A stretch of DNA of 64,000 nt from Pyxicephalus adspersus (GCF_032062135.1 NC_092859.1:65577550-65641549); one strand, 5' to 3'; counted from the stretch's first letter, positions 23,271 through 36,545 are shown. Numbers and translations: made by a program. Notes: generated by a model from the letters alone, not told the origin.

Positions 23271-25033
23271 AAAGTTCATAGGTTGACATACCTTTTACTA
23301 TAGCATTATTATAAATGTTTGTTTGTAAATTTATTTTTCAGTCTCATTGGTCGACAGAAAAATCTTTTTACTTCCTATAAATCGAAATAATCCTTAGAAC
23401 ACAATTTGCCTTTTCTTTTAAACCACATCAAACATATAGATAAAAGTCACATTTATGTAAATACTTTTATATGTGTAAATGAGCAGTCTTTTCCTCATCA
23501 TTTCCCTTTTGCCTTTAACACAAACCTTTATGATGTTGGTCATCACCAGGAGGCTGTTTAGTTCTCTTTGGATACCCATGGCTGGTCACAGGCCTTTCTC
23601 CAGGTCACCACTGTAGGTCTCATCCTATTGATAGTTATCATTCTTAACTCAAAACATGAGAATATTGACTATCAGGATCAACCTCATCATCAGCCACACA
23701 TAGCAACTTTTCATCAAGAGCAGTGATCTATTGAACAAAACTTATTTTATAAATAATTATTGACAATAGTTTGAATGATCTCTTCCTTTATGTTTCAGTT
23801 GATAAAACTTAGATATGTTTTAAGTATATTATTTACTGACATTCCTTTGATAAAGTTTTTAGAACTCAGGAAAAAACTGACAACTTTTGGGATGAGGTCA
23901 TCACGAAGTTCAACAAAGAATATCCTTTTTTCTTTATTGAAGATTTCTTGCCCTATATTTACAAACCAAAATTACTTTTCCTATACTATGTTCATCACAG
24001 TGTATCATATATATATAATGATATAATCTTTTATATAATGCCCCCATTCATTAAACATAAAAATGAATATGTAAATGTATTTATCTTGATATTGTGAAGT
24101 GTTATTTTCATTTACATTCATTATTGTCATATGATTCAATTGTTTGATTGTCAATGATTGTCATAATCATTCATGGTATAATGATGTTTTTATATATAAG
24201 TAAAATTCATTTTCATTACCTTTAATGTCATATTATGTAACTTTTCATATTGTTCAACTTTTCCTTAATAATATTTACTTATTACTTAAAAACAAATTGT
24301 GTCAACATAATATAAAATAATCATAACTAAAATAAAAATAGAGAATTGTGCACTTATCTCTATTATTGGTTTCAGTAATTTCACTATAAAAACTATCATT
24401 AAACATACTATACATAATATTGACATAATGCATAGGAAAAACATTTAAATAATACGAACTCTGAATAGGAATACCATCTTGTAATATTTACCTCTGTAAT
24501 GATACTTGTAAGCATTTGTACTAGTAAACAGCTGTTGGTTGTCCATCATTGTAGACATTGTAACTTAAAGTACTTCTACGATGTATGGTAATGCAATACT
24601 TAAACAAGTAGCTTCATTTTGTAGACCTCTTTCAACCATTCAAATAATTTACCCAAAACATCAACCTATCACCTCAAAACTAGTATTTAAAACTATTCAT
24701 TTTAACTAGGAATAACAGATATTAATGATGCATAATTTTATTTTTTTATTCATATTGTTTTGTCTTATTTTACTGAAGAGATTATTGTTTTTAGAGTTTT
24801 ACTTTTTTATAACAGATTTTCGGATATCTATCCAGGCCCATCTAATAAACATCAAATAATAAATAAAGTCAAAGTTATAATTAAACAATAACCTTTTATC
24901 TTATAACATCATTCTAAATAAAGTTTATTTATTGACAACATGAATGTTTAAAACGTGACAAACAAACATGTAACAAATAATTACACAATACCATGGCAAC
25001 TTATTTTGTTTGTCTTCTTTAACTTGTTTTAAG
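23271..25033. other. No recognised gene or repeat (AT-rich)
   Basis: Very AT-rich. No coding motif, array or terminal repeat was recognised. Confidence 0.5.
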
Positions 25034-25539
25034 GGCCCTGATTCATCAAGCAAAATCGGAAGGTCGCTCGCGCATTCGTATTCACGATCTGAAATCGGAA
25101 GCCGTCGCGCAATTCAGCAACTGAATGAGCTCGCGGCCGGAGCTGCGAGCTCCCCGGCAGTTTTACACTTGCATTAAAAGTCACTGTTCCCCTAAAAAAG
25201 CATTCTTTCTAAAGGCACACATATTACCCTTAGCCCTAAAAAAAAATATTTGTGCTGTTTAAATGTTTAAAACATCTATATGCGCTAAGTAAAAAAGCAT
25301 ATTTTAAAATGACTTATTTCTTTCCTGTTGGGCAAGAGTTAACTGAGTTCAGCTCCTCTACATAGGCGCCTATATAAAGGCTTACGATGCCTGATCGGAG
25401 GAGCCACCTGCGGGTAAATCTTGCCACATGTCCGCGCGCGAAGCCTCGGCGTTTTGCCATCTAACTAGATTTTCCCACAAAAGTCACAAGCACACACACG
25501 TTCTTGTTTGCTTTTTATAGATATAAATGTATATGTATA

Positions 25540-25581
<42 letters not shown>
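25540..25581. repeat. (TG)n(TA)n microsatellite at gap edge
   Basis: Alternating GT then AT dinucleotides run directly into the N gap, which they probably caused. Confidence 0.9.
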
Positions 25582-26128
25582 NNNNNNNNNNNNNNNNNNN
25601 NNNNNNNNNNNNNNNNNNNNNNNNNNNNNNNNNNNNNNNNNNNNNNNNNNNNNNNNNNNNNNNNNNNNNNNNNNNNNNNNNNNNNNNNNNNNNNNNNNNN
25701 NNNNNNNNNNNNNNNNNNNNNNNNNNNNNNNNNNNNNNNNNNNNNNNNNNNNNNNNNNNNNNNNNNNNNNNNNNNNNNNNNNNNNNNNNNNNNNNNNNNN
25801 NNNNNNNNNNNNNNNNNNNNNNNNNNNNNNNNNNNNNNNNNNNNNNNNNNNNNNNNNNNNNNNNNNNNNNNNNNNNNNNNNNNNNNNNNNNNNNNNNNNN
25901 NNNNNNNNNNNNNNNNNNNNNNNNNNNNNNNNNNNNNNNNNNNNNNNNNNNNNNNNNNNNNNNNNNNNNNNNNNNNNNNNNNNNNNNNNNNNNNNNNNNN
26001 NNNNNNNNNNNNNNNNNNNNNNNNNNNNNNNNNNNNNNNNNNNNNNNNNNNNNNNNNNNNNNNNNNNNNNNNNNNNNNNNNNNNNNNNNNNNNNNNNNNN
26101 NNNNNNNNNNNNNNNNNNNNNNNNNNNN
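25582..26128. other. Assembly gap (547 N)
   Basis: A run of N within the TGATTCATCAA element. Confidence 0.95.
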
Positions 26129-28598
26129 CCACTTTTCAATGTTTGTCCTGCATAAATATTTTCTAGTCCAGTTTTCCACCCTTGATAGGGCAAAATTGCA
26201 TATTGGTTTGGTAAGTATTTTTTAAATGCAATATTTGTTGCCATTTTTATACTATTTTGGCTTTACATGGAAGTGTGAATTTACATGTGTTTTGTTTGTT
26301 CTTTTTAATTTTTTTTGTCATTTAGTGTAAAGTTTAGTGATGTGTGTGTTTTTTTTTTTTTTTTTTTGGTTTTGATGTGTTCTTATATTTTATTGTGAAC
26401 TTTTAGCAAATGTTTCTTTTGAATAAAGTTGTTTCTAAGATGTTGTCGTTTGTTTTTTGGAGGTTTGTTATGTGATCTCCTTTCCAATCTCCCAAGACAC
26501 ACAGTTTAAAAAGATAATTGTGATTTTTTTTAAGCTGTTCCTTCCTCTGAATTATTTGTAAGGCTAAAAACAGCACAATTGTCTTATTAAAACTCAGTTG
26601 TTTGATGCCCATAGTTCTGCGCCAAACTTCAGGCGCGTGTAGCTCATAGTTGTGCGCCATGGCAGACCCGCTACGTGCGCTTGAACTGTTTATCAGTTGA
26701 AAAATGCACTGCACTTTTGCACAGTCCTCATTAAGGTAAGTTTGTATTTTATTTGTGTATATTGCATGTTTTGCTTCATATGCACTCATGTATGTAGACA
26801 TGATTGCACATAAAGCCAAACATGTATATATGCATTTAGATGTGTGTACATATAAATAGAAAAGAGAAATTATAAGAAGAAATAGGCAAAGAGGGCTTTT
26901 TGGACCATATTGCTTCACATTGCAAAGATTGCCTATTTCTTCCTATGATTTCTGATCTCATGGGCTTGGCTACAAGCAACATTCATGGAGGATATTGCTT
27001 TTGGTTAAAAGAAGGAATCCACCTTTATGTGCTTCCACTACCAAGCTGAGGGAAATAAGTCAACTATATATAGTGGGCCAACGTCTAAAATGCCTATCAA
27101 ATATGCAAAAACACCCTGAAGGGATGGAAAAGCAAGAAAATGTTTGGCTCAAAGTGGATTTGGCCTTGGAACTTTGATATACTAGTCTTATTTGTTTTGT
27201 GTAAACACCTAAATAATGCATACACTCAAGTATTTATGAGCATTAAGTTAAGCAACAACACATCTGTTCATTTCTAAGAGTGTGAGACCCTGCTTGTGAG
27301 CTTGGCAATCATTGTAGTTTGATGTTGTGCTTGGCAACCTGGACCTCCTTCCATCACCATCTAGTGTGTTTGAATGAGTATTCAACTCAGCTGGACAACT
27401 AATTGACAACCAGTTGGACAGCAAGTGGAAGTGTGTTTGTATACAATGGTGATCAGGCAGCACAGCACAATGACAACAAACCGATAACACAACTACAAAT
27501 GAACACAGGAGTTGTGTGGGGACAAATCAACATTAGTGCAAATGTCAGGCTATAAAAAAAAACAAACAAACAAAAAAAAAGAAATAAAATCATGACAATT
27601 TATTCAGAAAAGGAATAAGCACATAATACATTCAAATACCAATATGTGACAAAGGCAACGAAGGGGTTAAGTAGGAGTTTGGTGTGGAAGCCATGCAGAC
27701 ATTTGTACTCAATAATTGTAGAAAAAATGGCAAAACATTGCTGGGGAATTGCTAAACTACAGAAACTGGCATTACGAACCAGGCACAAAAACATTGCAGC
27801 AACAGATGAAACTAACAATAATGAGGATTACAAAGTCACATCAATGCATAACATCCAAGCACTTGATGACCCCCACCGCAAACCAGTCCAATTAAATAAT
27901 ATTAATGAAAATGAATATGTATTTATATGCATTTAATTGTATTTTGACATATATACACAAGTGAAATCACTAAATGTTTTTTTAAACCACCTTTGACAAT
28001 AATCCTTTTATCAAATATTTGATTTCTATCAAGCCAAATTACAATGACATTTTAATTAGATCACAAATGCTTGGTGACAATTTTTTACAATTCATACTAT
28101 TGTGTGATGACATATTATGAAGTGTTAAGTAGTATGTATACAGCTTGATCTCAATTAGTTTGCAGTGTTGCAAAGCAAACCAAAAAGTATAAAAACAGTG
28201 CAACAAATGTAACAATAAATTAATTATTTTGTGAATAAGTACAATGTAACCTAAAAAATTAGCACTTACCCAAAAGAAGATGAAGCATTAAAGATTCTAA
28301 TTGACCTGTAATGGACTGTAGATACGCACAGAACAGAGAGCAGGTGTGCGCTAATAAATTGCTATGATCTCACTATTGACAGGTTAACAGATCCTCCTTA
28401 ATCGCGCAGCTGAAATCTAATCGCCTTAATTGGCAGATTTGCGACCCCTTTTGCTCATTATTATCAAGTCAGGAATCCAGCTAGCAGTGAAGGCGCGTGT
28501 ACAAGCGCACTCGGCTCCGGACCGCGGGAAACCGGCTCGCTGGAAGTGCGAACGTACGCGCGCCCAGCGTACGCGCATTTTATTGATGAATCAGGGCC

Positions 28599-29048
28599 AC
28601 AGTATTTATTGTCCTTCAAGTCCTAAGTCCTTTGTAAGCTACAGGCTTTACAGTCACAGGTGAACCAACACTTACTCTTACAACAGCATGCAATGTAAAT
28701 AAGGGTATTTCTTTTAATTTACTCATTTACTCATTTCCATTAAAGATGCATGATCATATAAAGATGCCCCATATAATGTTTCTTTCTCACTGGCTAAAGT
28801 AAGAGTACCAGTATCTAAATTACATTTCTTCACAAATGTTCTCATTAGAAATTTGGGTTGAGGATTTTCAAACATGAGATTGTATGCTTTTTCAATCATA
28901 ATGGAAAATAAATCTTCTTTCATCCTGTTTGGTATTTCACTAAGAATATCAGTACATTTTTCATCTGAAAATCTCCCTAATAAATAAATCCTTCTTTAAA
29001 AAAATGTATGGGAATCCAAAGAGAAAACATAGAAATTCTCGGCTCATT
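28599..29048. other. No recognised gene or repeat
   Basis: AT-rich DNA between the TGATTCATCAA element and the L1 target-site duplication. Host sequence by default. Confidence 0.4.
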
Positions 29049-29289
29049 GGACAATTCCTATTTTTTTTTTTTTTTTAATAATTTTTATTGAATTTTTCAA
29101 GAAGTAAAACAAACACATACAATAGAAAAACAAAGAATTACATAATTGACATCGGTTCACATATAACAACTAGATTATAAAATAGAGAAAAAAAAAAAAA
29201 ATACAAAGAAGAAAAATAACAACAATACAATGGCTGATAGTGTTAACATTATATAAAACATAAATGCGTTATGGTGATATTACTGGTGT

Positions 29290-31765
29290 TTATGTTGAAC
29301 TAGTAGGTAAAAACATTTCCCACACCTTCCAATTAGAATGAAATTTATGAGCTTGGAACTGGCTGTATGCCAAAGAACGTTCATAATAATAATTGGTATG
29401 TATCGTCGATACAATATCAGAGATTTTGGGTGTTGTAGGATGATTCCATTTGGTAACTATAGCGAGACGGGCTGCAGTCAAGATATGTGTGACTATAATA
29501 CGTAGGGAAGATGGAAAACGTTCCATTCCCAGATTAAGTAACACCAAAGCCACATTAGGGCTAGTTAAGAAACCTGTCACTTTCGAGATTAGTACAAAAA
29601 TAGAGTTCCAAAAGCTACGTATATTTTTACATTCCCAGAACATATGTAGATATGTACCTAAGTCACCACACATCCTCCAACACAGAGGAGAATATTGTGG
29701 CACAAACTTAGAAAGTCTAAGTGGTGTTCTGTACCATCTATATAATATTTTCTGGTAAGATTCCCAGTGGGAGATACACTTAGAAGCCTTGGAGGTATAG
29801 CTAATTGCAGTTTTCCATTGGGAAAGAGTAAAAACCATTTGGAAGTCCTGCTCCCAAGCAGAGAAAATATAGATGCTCCGCCATTCACACTTATTCTGAA
29901 TTAAATTATAGTACAAAGAGATACCTCCTTTACCTAGGTTACTCTTTTGGCTTCTGTTCCAAAAAACTGTTGGTACCATAATTTTTTTTCCCGAAAGAGA
30001 TTTCTGTAGATGATTTATTTGACAGAGTTTATAAAGGTTAATAAAGGTATGAAATTGTGGTAAATCTGAGAGATATTTATATCCCGAGTTATACCAAGCT
30101 TGGATATTAAAATTTGGTATAAGAAGCTCAAAAAATTGTAAAGGTACAGGGATCTGTGTTGTGCTGGAATCTATACATTTCTTACTCTGCATTTTTTTCC
30201 AAATAAACGTCATAGCTTCAATTGTTGGTAGGTGCTGCTGTAAAGATATCGTTGAATGCAAATTAGCCATTAAAAAAGCTAAATAATCCCCAGTGGGTAT
30301 GTATCTTTTTTCAATATCTAACCATCTTTTATCTGAATCCGGCCTAATACAGAGCTCCAAATGATCTACTAAGGAAGCTAAATAGTAATCTGTTAAATTG
30401 GGTACACCCATTCCTCCCACCTTCTTTGCTCTAAATATACAGGATTGGGATAAGCGGGGTTTCTTGTCCTTCCATATAAATTTCTGAATCAAATTTTGTA
30501 GGGAAGAAAGAGTAGATTTGGGAAGGATCACTGGTAATGTGCGAAATAGGTATAGAACTTTTGGAAGTGCTGCCATTTTAAAGGCTGCAATTCGTCCCAA
30601 CCAGGACAGTTCCACTTTCGCTAATCCAAGTATATCTTTCTTTACTCCTTCAGCCAGTGATAAGAAATTAACCTTAATCAGATTAGTGAGAGAGGAAGTC
30701 AGGTGTATACCCAAGTATATAACACTGTTTTTAGCCCAACAAAAATGAAATTTCTTAGAGATTTGCTCTTTTAATGCCAAGGATACACCCACTGGTAAAA
30801 TATTACATTTTGCATCATTAATTTTATAATAACTTACAGCACCAAATATTTCAATCGTCTGCAATACGTTGTCAAGTGAAGTCAATGGATTTATCAGTGA
30901 AAGAATCACATCATCTGCAAATAAACTTATAACATGTGATGTTTTCTCTACTTGGATCCCTTGTATATTGACATTGTGTCTAATAGTATGTGCAAAGGGT
31001 TCCATAATTAATGTGAAAAGAGTAGGGGATAAAGGACAGCCTTGGCGTGTTCCATTCGTTATGTTGAAAGGAGAGGACATCATACCAGATAAAAACACCT
31101 GAGCCGAGGGATATGTATATAAAGCCATAATAGCTGAGAAGATGAAATCATTCAGCCCAAATTTTTGCAAAACTGCACTCAAGTAACCCCAATGGACTCT
31201 ATCGAAAGCTTTCTCTGCATCTAATGCGAGAAATATTGTTGGTGTTCTAGAATTTTCTGCAATTGTCAAAAGGTTAATCATGCGACGGGTTGCATCTGAG
31301 GCTTGCCGCCCTTTAACAAATCCCACTTGGTCACCATGAACCAAGAGTGGTATAAATTCTTGAAGTCTCACTGCAAGTAATTTAGCAAAAATTTTAAGAT
31401 ATACGTATTTAATAGAGATATAGATCTAAAATTTTGGGGGTGTGATGGTGCCTTCCCCTCTTTAGGAATAGTAATAATAATAGCCCTAAGCATTTCTTCT
31501 GGAAAATAACCATCCGCAGCCACTGCATTAAATAGTGTAGTTAAGCGAGGTGTAAGTACATCTTTAAAGGATTTATAGTACTCAGCTGTAAAACCATCAA
31601 TTCCTGGTGATTTGTGGGCAGGTAAGCCTTTAATAATTTTTTCAACTTCTAAGGAAGAGATCGGCCTGTTAATTATATCTCTCTGTTCCTCAGAAATAGT
31701 AGGTAAATTGATTGATTTCAGAAAAAGTTCTATCACTGATGGCGTGGGGTGATTGATCTGTTTAC

Positions 31766-31803
<38 letters not shown>

Positions 31804-33323
31804 ATTCTTTATTTTTTATTTTATTGGGAAAAAAGAACACAATACATAAAAACCACATAGATAGAAACAATAAAATCTCAGAGTAGGACTAAAAACTGAA
31901 CAATGGTAAGTATGTGGAAACAGAGACCGGTGCATTGCATATATCACATCATAACACAAACAAAGAAGTTACTCGTGGTGTAGTTACAGGCAAATCAGCA
32001 TCATCGGACAATCGGTGCTGCAAAGGGTGTTATAAAGAACAAGTAAGTGAATGTAACCTCCCCCCCTGTTTACCCTCTTTAAGGTTATATAATTCCTAAT
32101 AATAGTCTCTAAAAGCATTGGCCATATCTAGAGGGTTGAACAGCTGAGCATTCGATTCATGATGAAATAGAAAAGGCAATGAGCATTTTGAACGTTTGGA
32201 TTTAATTTTTGATGCCAATAGCTTACCTGCTCTATTACCTTGAGCATAATAAGTAGTTTTGGTACGCTGAAAAAATTTTTCTTGTTTTTCTATAAGTACA
32301 AAACGTAATTCTTGCCTATATTTAAATAATTGTTGGGAGAGAAGAGGAGTTATTTTATTTTTGTGAAGAGTTTCCAATTCTCTAATTTTCTCTAGTATTT
32401 CACTAATATGATGTCTTCTCCTTTTACTTTCAATTGATGAAAGTTGTATTAGGATACCCCTAACATAAGCTTTATGCGCACACCATAACGTAGTTGAAGT
32501 TACATCAGATGTCTCATTAATTTTAAAGAACTCCTTTAAAGCATGTAAGATTTTAGCATTAGTAGGTGAGTTTGCAAATAAGGATATATTGTTACTCCAA
32601 AGATAGGAATTCGGAGTCCTGTTCTTTTCATCAATACACAGACACCGGTGCATGATCTGACCAGGTAATGTTGTAGATAGAAGATGATGACATTTGCTGT
32701 AATGTCCATTTATCCACCAAGAACAGGTCAATTCTCGAGTAGGATTGATGGGGAGATGAGAAAAAGGTATAATCTTTCTCCGCAGAATGAAGACAACGCC
32801 ATGCATCAAAGAGATCCTCCTTTCATAATAATGAATTCAGCGTTGGTCTAGTGTATTTCTTGCTGTTAGAAGTATCTAATGAAACATCCGGAATGCTATT
32901 AAAGTCTCCACATATTATAAGTGAACCCGCTTGAACCTTCTTCGCTTTTTTGATTACTTTAGCCAAAAATTTTACTGAAAAAATATTTGGGGCATACACA
33001 GAAACCAATGTCCTAGTTACATTGTTGAATTTAGCTACTAGAATTATGTATCTTCCTTCTGAGTCGATTTCCTTATGTAGTAGAGAAAAGGTTATATCAG
33101 ACTTAATTGCTATTGTCACCCCTTTTTTCTTCTGCGAAGATGTTGCATGGAAAATACGTGGAAAGTCTTTATGCGAGAAATATGGTAAGTTATCCGATTT
33201 GAAATGTGTCTCCTGGATACATACGATATTAGAGCCATGTCTTTTCGCCTCATCCCAAACGGCACGTCTTTTAAAAGGACTATTGAGCCCTTTAGCATTA
33301 AGGGAGAGAATATTCAGACTCAT
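29290..33323 (-). pseudogene. L1 ORF2 (endonuclease-reverse transcriptase), broken
   Basis: ORF2p nicks target DNA and reverse-transcribes element RNA at the nick. The endonuclease starts at 33323 (MSLNILSLNAKGLN) and has IQETH and GDFNSIPD; its SDHAPV motif is at about 32645-32662. RT blocks lie in 31371-29290, including the GTRQGCPLSPTLF box and FADDVILSL active site. A Cys-rich C-terminal segment (CGDLGTYLHMFWEC) is at about 29630-29680. Breaks: frameshift near 32823; a frame change with stops near 32630 just after SDHAPV; an in-frame TAG at about 32096; a 293-bp nested insertion at 31773-32065; and a frameshift near 31400. The 693-codon RT-containing frame is still open. Not autonomous. 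Confidence 0.88.
31758..32080 (-). mobile_element. 5'-truncated LINE 3' end nested in L1 ORF2, with 15-bp TSD
   Basis: CTGTTTACCCTCTTT occurs at 31758-31772 and 32066-32080. The insert starts (left) with a long T run and, read on the minus strand, ends CCCAATAAAATAAAAAATAA then AGAATGTTT and poly-A. A similar AATAAAGAATGT-polyA ending occurs at 36424-36444. It carries no coding sequence. The perfect TSD indicates a young insertion into an already broken or breaking ORF2. Confidence 0.88.
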
Positions 33324-33640
33324 TATCCAAACCTTTTGCCTCTAAAGAGGTAACTGCTGGATGTACTAGGAATATTGCATAGTTGACAAAATCGTGCTTA
33401 CCATTGCACTCTGCTTAAGAAACTCACATAAAAGCCATTGTGAATAAAACCAAAATTCAACGAAAAAAGGATTGAAAGACAGTACCACTCACTGTGGTAA
33501 ACAAAGTAAAAAGAAGGACCCGTAACGGATCTGTAAAGCAGTATCCAATTGCACATTTGGAAAATTGGGGATCAAGTCGTGACAACGAGCTCCGGATATA
33601 TTTCTCCTATGACAATTTTCTCTCTAAGCATAGCTTATAT

Positions 33641-34771
33641 TCAGGCTAGTTTCCACTCAGGAGTTAGGCGTCCCAGGTTTTGACCTGGTTTAGAAAAGGC
33701 AGGATGAGAGGTTGGCTGAATGCCCCAGCTTTCAAGTAAATTGCATCCCAGTTGAGGATTCTTTATCATATGAGTAGCTCCATTGCGAAAAACGATAAGT
33801 TTCACTGGGAATCCCCATCGGTAATGGATATGATGATCCCTTAATGCTTGAGTTACGGATACAAACTTTTTCCTTGCTAAAATTGTGGCCTGAGAGATAT
33901 CCGAAAAAAGGGTAATATTGGAGTATGGATCTGGTAGTTTGGGTTCTTGTCTCGATTTGGCCATTAGTTGCTCTTTAACATGAAAAAAATGAATACGCGC
34001 TAAAACATCTCTAGGAACTTTCTCAGCCAGGTGCGCAGGTTTAGGTAGCCTGTGAGCTCTATCTATCAATAGTTCAAAGGGAGCAGCACTTGGTATCAAA
34101 ATTGAAATAAGCTGCGATATATAACCACTCAACTCAGATGGGGAAATATTTTCAGGAATCCCCCTAAACTTAATGTTATTTCGTCTCGAATGATCTTCCA
34201 TATTGGTCAATTTTTGTTGTACTTGTTGCAAGGTATCTTGCGTATCAGTAAGCGAGTCGACCAATTCATTGTGTGCTTCTGCGTATTCACCCATTTTATG
34301 CTCAATATGATCCACTCTATCGCCTATTTTATGCACATCATTCTTAAGTTGATGAAATAACGCAAGGAAATCATGATGCAGGGAGCTACGTAGGGAAATT
34401 AACATCTCCTTAAGAGTGGTGTCCGAAACTGGGCAATCAGAAGTAGGAAAAGTTCCTATGGGATCGGTAGTTTCAGTTTCCTCCGAGATAGGAAATATAG
34501 CTTTGCTTACCCCATTCACGTTGTCTTCTGGGTTCATCAATTTCACTTTAGATTTAACAGGGCTTGTGTGAGTAGATGAGGATTGAGATGTATTCTCCGA
34601 TTCCCCTTCTCTCCCTCTTACCACGGCTCCATCAGCGTGCTCATTGATATCAGTTGTACTCCTGCTATGTCTGGAGGCACGCCTACCCGCGCCATCTTGG
34701 CTGGAATGCTCCGACGCCGTGAAGAATTCTGTCAGTTTTCGCAGAGTAGAGCCGGTTTTCCGCTTGCCCAT
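33641..34771 (-). CDS. L1 ORF1 protein (RNA-binding, coiled coil), intact
   Basis: 376 codons. L1 ORF1p binds element RNA as a trimer and acts as a nucleic-acid chaperone in retrotransposition particles. Visible layout: basic, Ser/Thr-rich N-terminus (residues 1-100); predicted coiled-coil region with heptad-like Leu/Ile/Val spacing (about 115-195, DRVDHIEHKMGEYAEAHN); RRM-type domain beginning NNIKFRGIPENISPSELSGY (about 198-217); basic C-terminal domain with RAHRLPKP and RDVLARIHFFHVKEQLM, ending with RWGFPVKLIVFRNGATHMI. Length is usual for vertebrate L1 ORF1. The first Met follows a short leader and gives the longest frame. About 320 bp separate its stop from the ORF2 start at 33323. It is a transposon gene, not a host gene, and whether it is expressed cannot be told here. 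Confidence 0.88.
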   Translation of the reverse strand: MGKRKTGSTLRKLTEFFTASEHSSQDGAGRRASRHSRSTTDINEHADGAVVRGREGESENTSQSSSTHTSPVKSKVKLMNPEDNVNGVSKAIFPISEETETTDPIGTFPTSDCPVSDTTLKEMLISLRSSLHHDFLALFHQLKNDVHKIGDRVDHIEHKMGEYAEAHNELVDSLTDTQDTLQQVQQKLTNMEDHSRRNNIKFRGIPENISPSELSGYISQLISILIPSAAPFELLIDRAHRLPKPAHLAEKVPRDVLARIHFFHVKEQLMAKSRQEPKLPDPYSNITLFSDISQATILARKKFVSVTQALRDHHIHYRWGFPVKLIVFRNGATHMIKNPQLGCNLLESWGIQPTSHPAFSKPGQNLGRLTPEWKLA

Positions 34772-34927
34772 CGTTACAACAGGGTTCCAGGTGTTCAGAG
34801 GAGCAAGGATAGAAAGAAAAGAATGCCTGCTAATAGCCGCTATTTAATCCGGTGCTCGGTCACGCTATAGAGCCTCAAGCAAAAGCTACCATCCGCTTCC
34901 GGCCACGCCCACCCTGGACAATTCATA

Positions 34928-35939
34928 TTTTTCACAATAAGCCTCAAATATGTAAGCTTTGTAAAATATGTGAAAATTGTGAAAATGAAATATGAAGATA
35001 TTCTCATATTTAGGAAATGTTTTGTTTATATTAATTAGATGCCTTTTCAGGTTTAACTTAAATATAGAATCACTGTGTGATTTCTGTCCTGATTCCTCTG
35101 TATCAGGAGAAGATGAGCAATCATCCTCTGTATTCTTACTTTTTGTAGCTATTTGTCTCCATTATTTTGTGATTGTAACTAAATTGTGTTTGAGCCTCTA
35201 TTTCTGCTTTAACTCATGCTTTAACTCACCAATGTATTCCCTCAGAATCTGACAATTCCAACAGTCAGTTACTCTGTCCCTTACATCCTGACTGTCACCA
35301 CTTGTGTTATGAGAACAACTCTATTAGGCTTTTGTGGCTAAAGTAATAAATGTGATTAAAATTATCAAAAGTTTTATCATATTTCTCACTTTATGCTTTA
35401 CTTTACTTGCTGTAAAGTATTTCTTATCTAACTTATCTAACTTTGAATTTTATACAATACACTGGTAAACTAATTAATTCCATAATGCTGCAACTGACTT
35501 AATGCCTAATACAGAATACTGCATATCACTTTTATCAGCAAAATTATGAATACATATCATTCTTACTCCGCAGAAGTATTCTGCACGTCTTTCCTTCTCA
35601 TAAGTGATTTCAACCTCCCTTGCCTGGAGCCTGTGACCTTCCTCTTCCTTTCATCCAAGTGTCTCAGTATGTCTGGATCATTTGTTTGGATTCCTGTTCT
35701 TCCTGATTCTAGGTTCTTTGATGTCTCCTAAATCTTGTTAACTTATTTCAGTGAAATATGCAAATATTCCAGATGACCCAGCTTTCTTCCTTCTTCAGCA
35801 CAACTCCTTCTTTCCAAAAAATGTAAAAACGATCAGTACTAGCATGATAGTGGCAGCCACGTCTGCATGGCTGCATGCTGACGGAAGACTGAACCCTCCC
35901 CCGATGTGGCTGTGGTTCTAGCAGGTCCACGAAATCTAC
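34928..35939. other. No recognised gene or repeat
   Basis: AT-rich DNA to the right of the L1. Short open frames only. Confidence 0.4.
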
Positions 35940-36444
35940 AGAATACAAACCTTATTTCCTCTGCTAGAGGTACAAGCAGACAATTCTATAATACCTGGTA
36001 CTATTGAGTTCGAAGCAGTCCATGGACAATTGAACCCCCATGAGTGGCAAGAATGTCTGGGGCAACCGACCTAGATGGATAGATAACACCTAGCCCCCAT
36101 ATTACATGACAGCTACACCCAATTACATCGGTGCTTCCCCTCATGAATACTTTATCCCACATACAAGCGCTTTGAGCAATGGTTTAAACCCTACCTGTAA
36201 AAAATAGTTAGTCAAATACCCTTCCTATACCTCTATCCCCCATCCCCCTGCACCCTCTTCACTACCCTCACTCCTCCTGTTCCAACCCCACACTACTCCA
36301 CATAATATTTACCTAGATTGTATATGCTGAGAATATTTCTGTTCACTCTTATATGCAGGAATATTAATAACGCTTGCATAATTGTTATTCATATTATATT
36401 ATTTTTCTATCCCAAAACCCGTAAATAAAGAATGTAAAAAAAAA
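35940..36444 (+). mobile_element. 5'-truncated L1-like 3' end
   Basis: Low-complexity C-rich 3' UTR-like sequence (about 36225-36300) is followed by CCCGTAAATAAAGAATGT and an A run. The ending resembles that of the insert at 31773-32065. The 5' limit and TSD are unclear. Confidence 0.4.
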
Positions 36445-36545
36445 ATTAAATTAAAAAGTAAACCGACAGTTCACAAAAAAAAAAAATGCATGGAAAAAGA
36501 AAAATATAAAAAAGAACACCACAACATGACTTAAGCCTAACAACT

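Larger units (their letters stand above)
25034..28598. mobile_element. DNA transposon with TGATTCATCAA ends (possible PIF/Harbinger)
   Basis: The ends are GGCCCTGATTCATCAA and its exact complement, 3.56 kb apart. Subterminal regions are G+C-rich with CGCGC motifs, while the interior is AT-rich. The right 330 bp is matched in reverse orientation by the short element at 58588-58938. I recognise no transposase; 547 bp are hidden by a gap, and the minus frame at 26403-26918 (171 codons) shows no family motif. Placement in PIF/Harbinger rests on TIR style and the 3-bp duplication of the short copy. No clear target-site duplication for this copy. Confidence 0.6.
29049..34927 (-). mobile_element. 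Near full-length L1/Tx1-like LINE with target-site duplication
   Basis: Flanked by GGACAATTCCTA (29049-29060) and GGACAATTCATA (34916-34927), 11 of 12 identical, continuing into T-runs on both sides. The 3' end (left) is an oligo-A tail seen as T(16) at 29061-29078. The 5' end (right) has a short G+C-rich leader (about 34772-34915, with GGGTGGGCGTGGCCGGAAGC on the minus strand). ORF1 is intact and ORF2 is broken and carries a nested insertion. The intact ORF1 suggests it is the youngest LINE in the window. Confidence 0.88.

Noticed and set aside
26403..26918. 171-codon minus frame as a transposase of the TGATTCATCAA element
   Set aside because: No DDE, helix-turn-helix or Myb-like motif is visible and composition is that of AT-rich DNA.
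29290..31371. The 693-codon frame as a host gene
   Set aside because: It contains L1 RT motifs (FADDVILSL and the QGCPLSPTLF box) and continues a broken L1 ORF2 within an element bounded by a target duplication.
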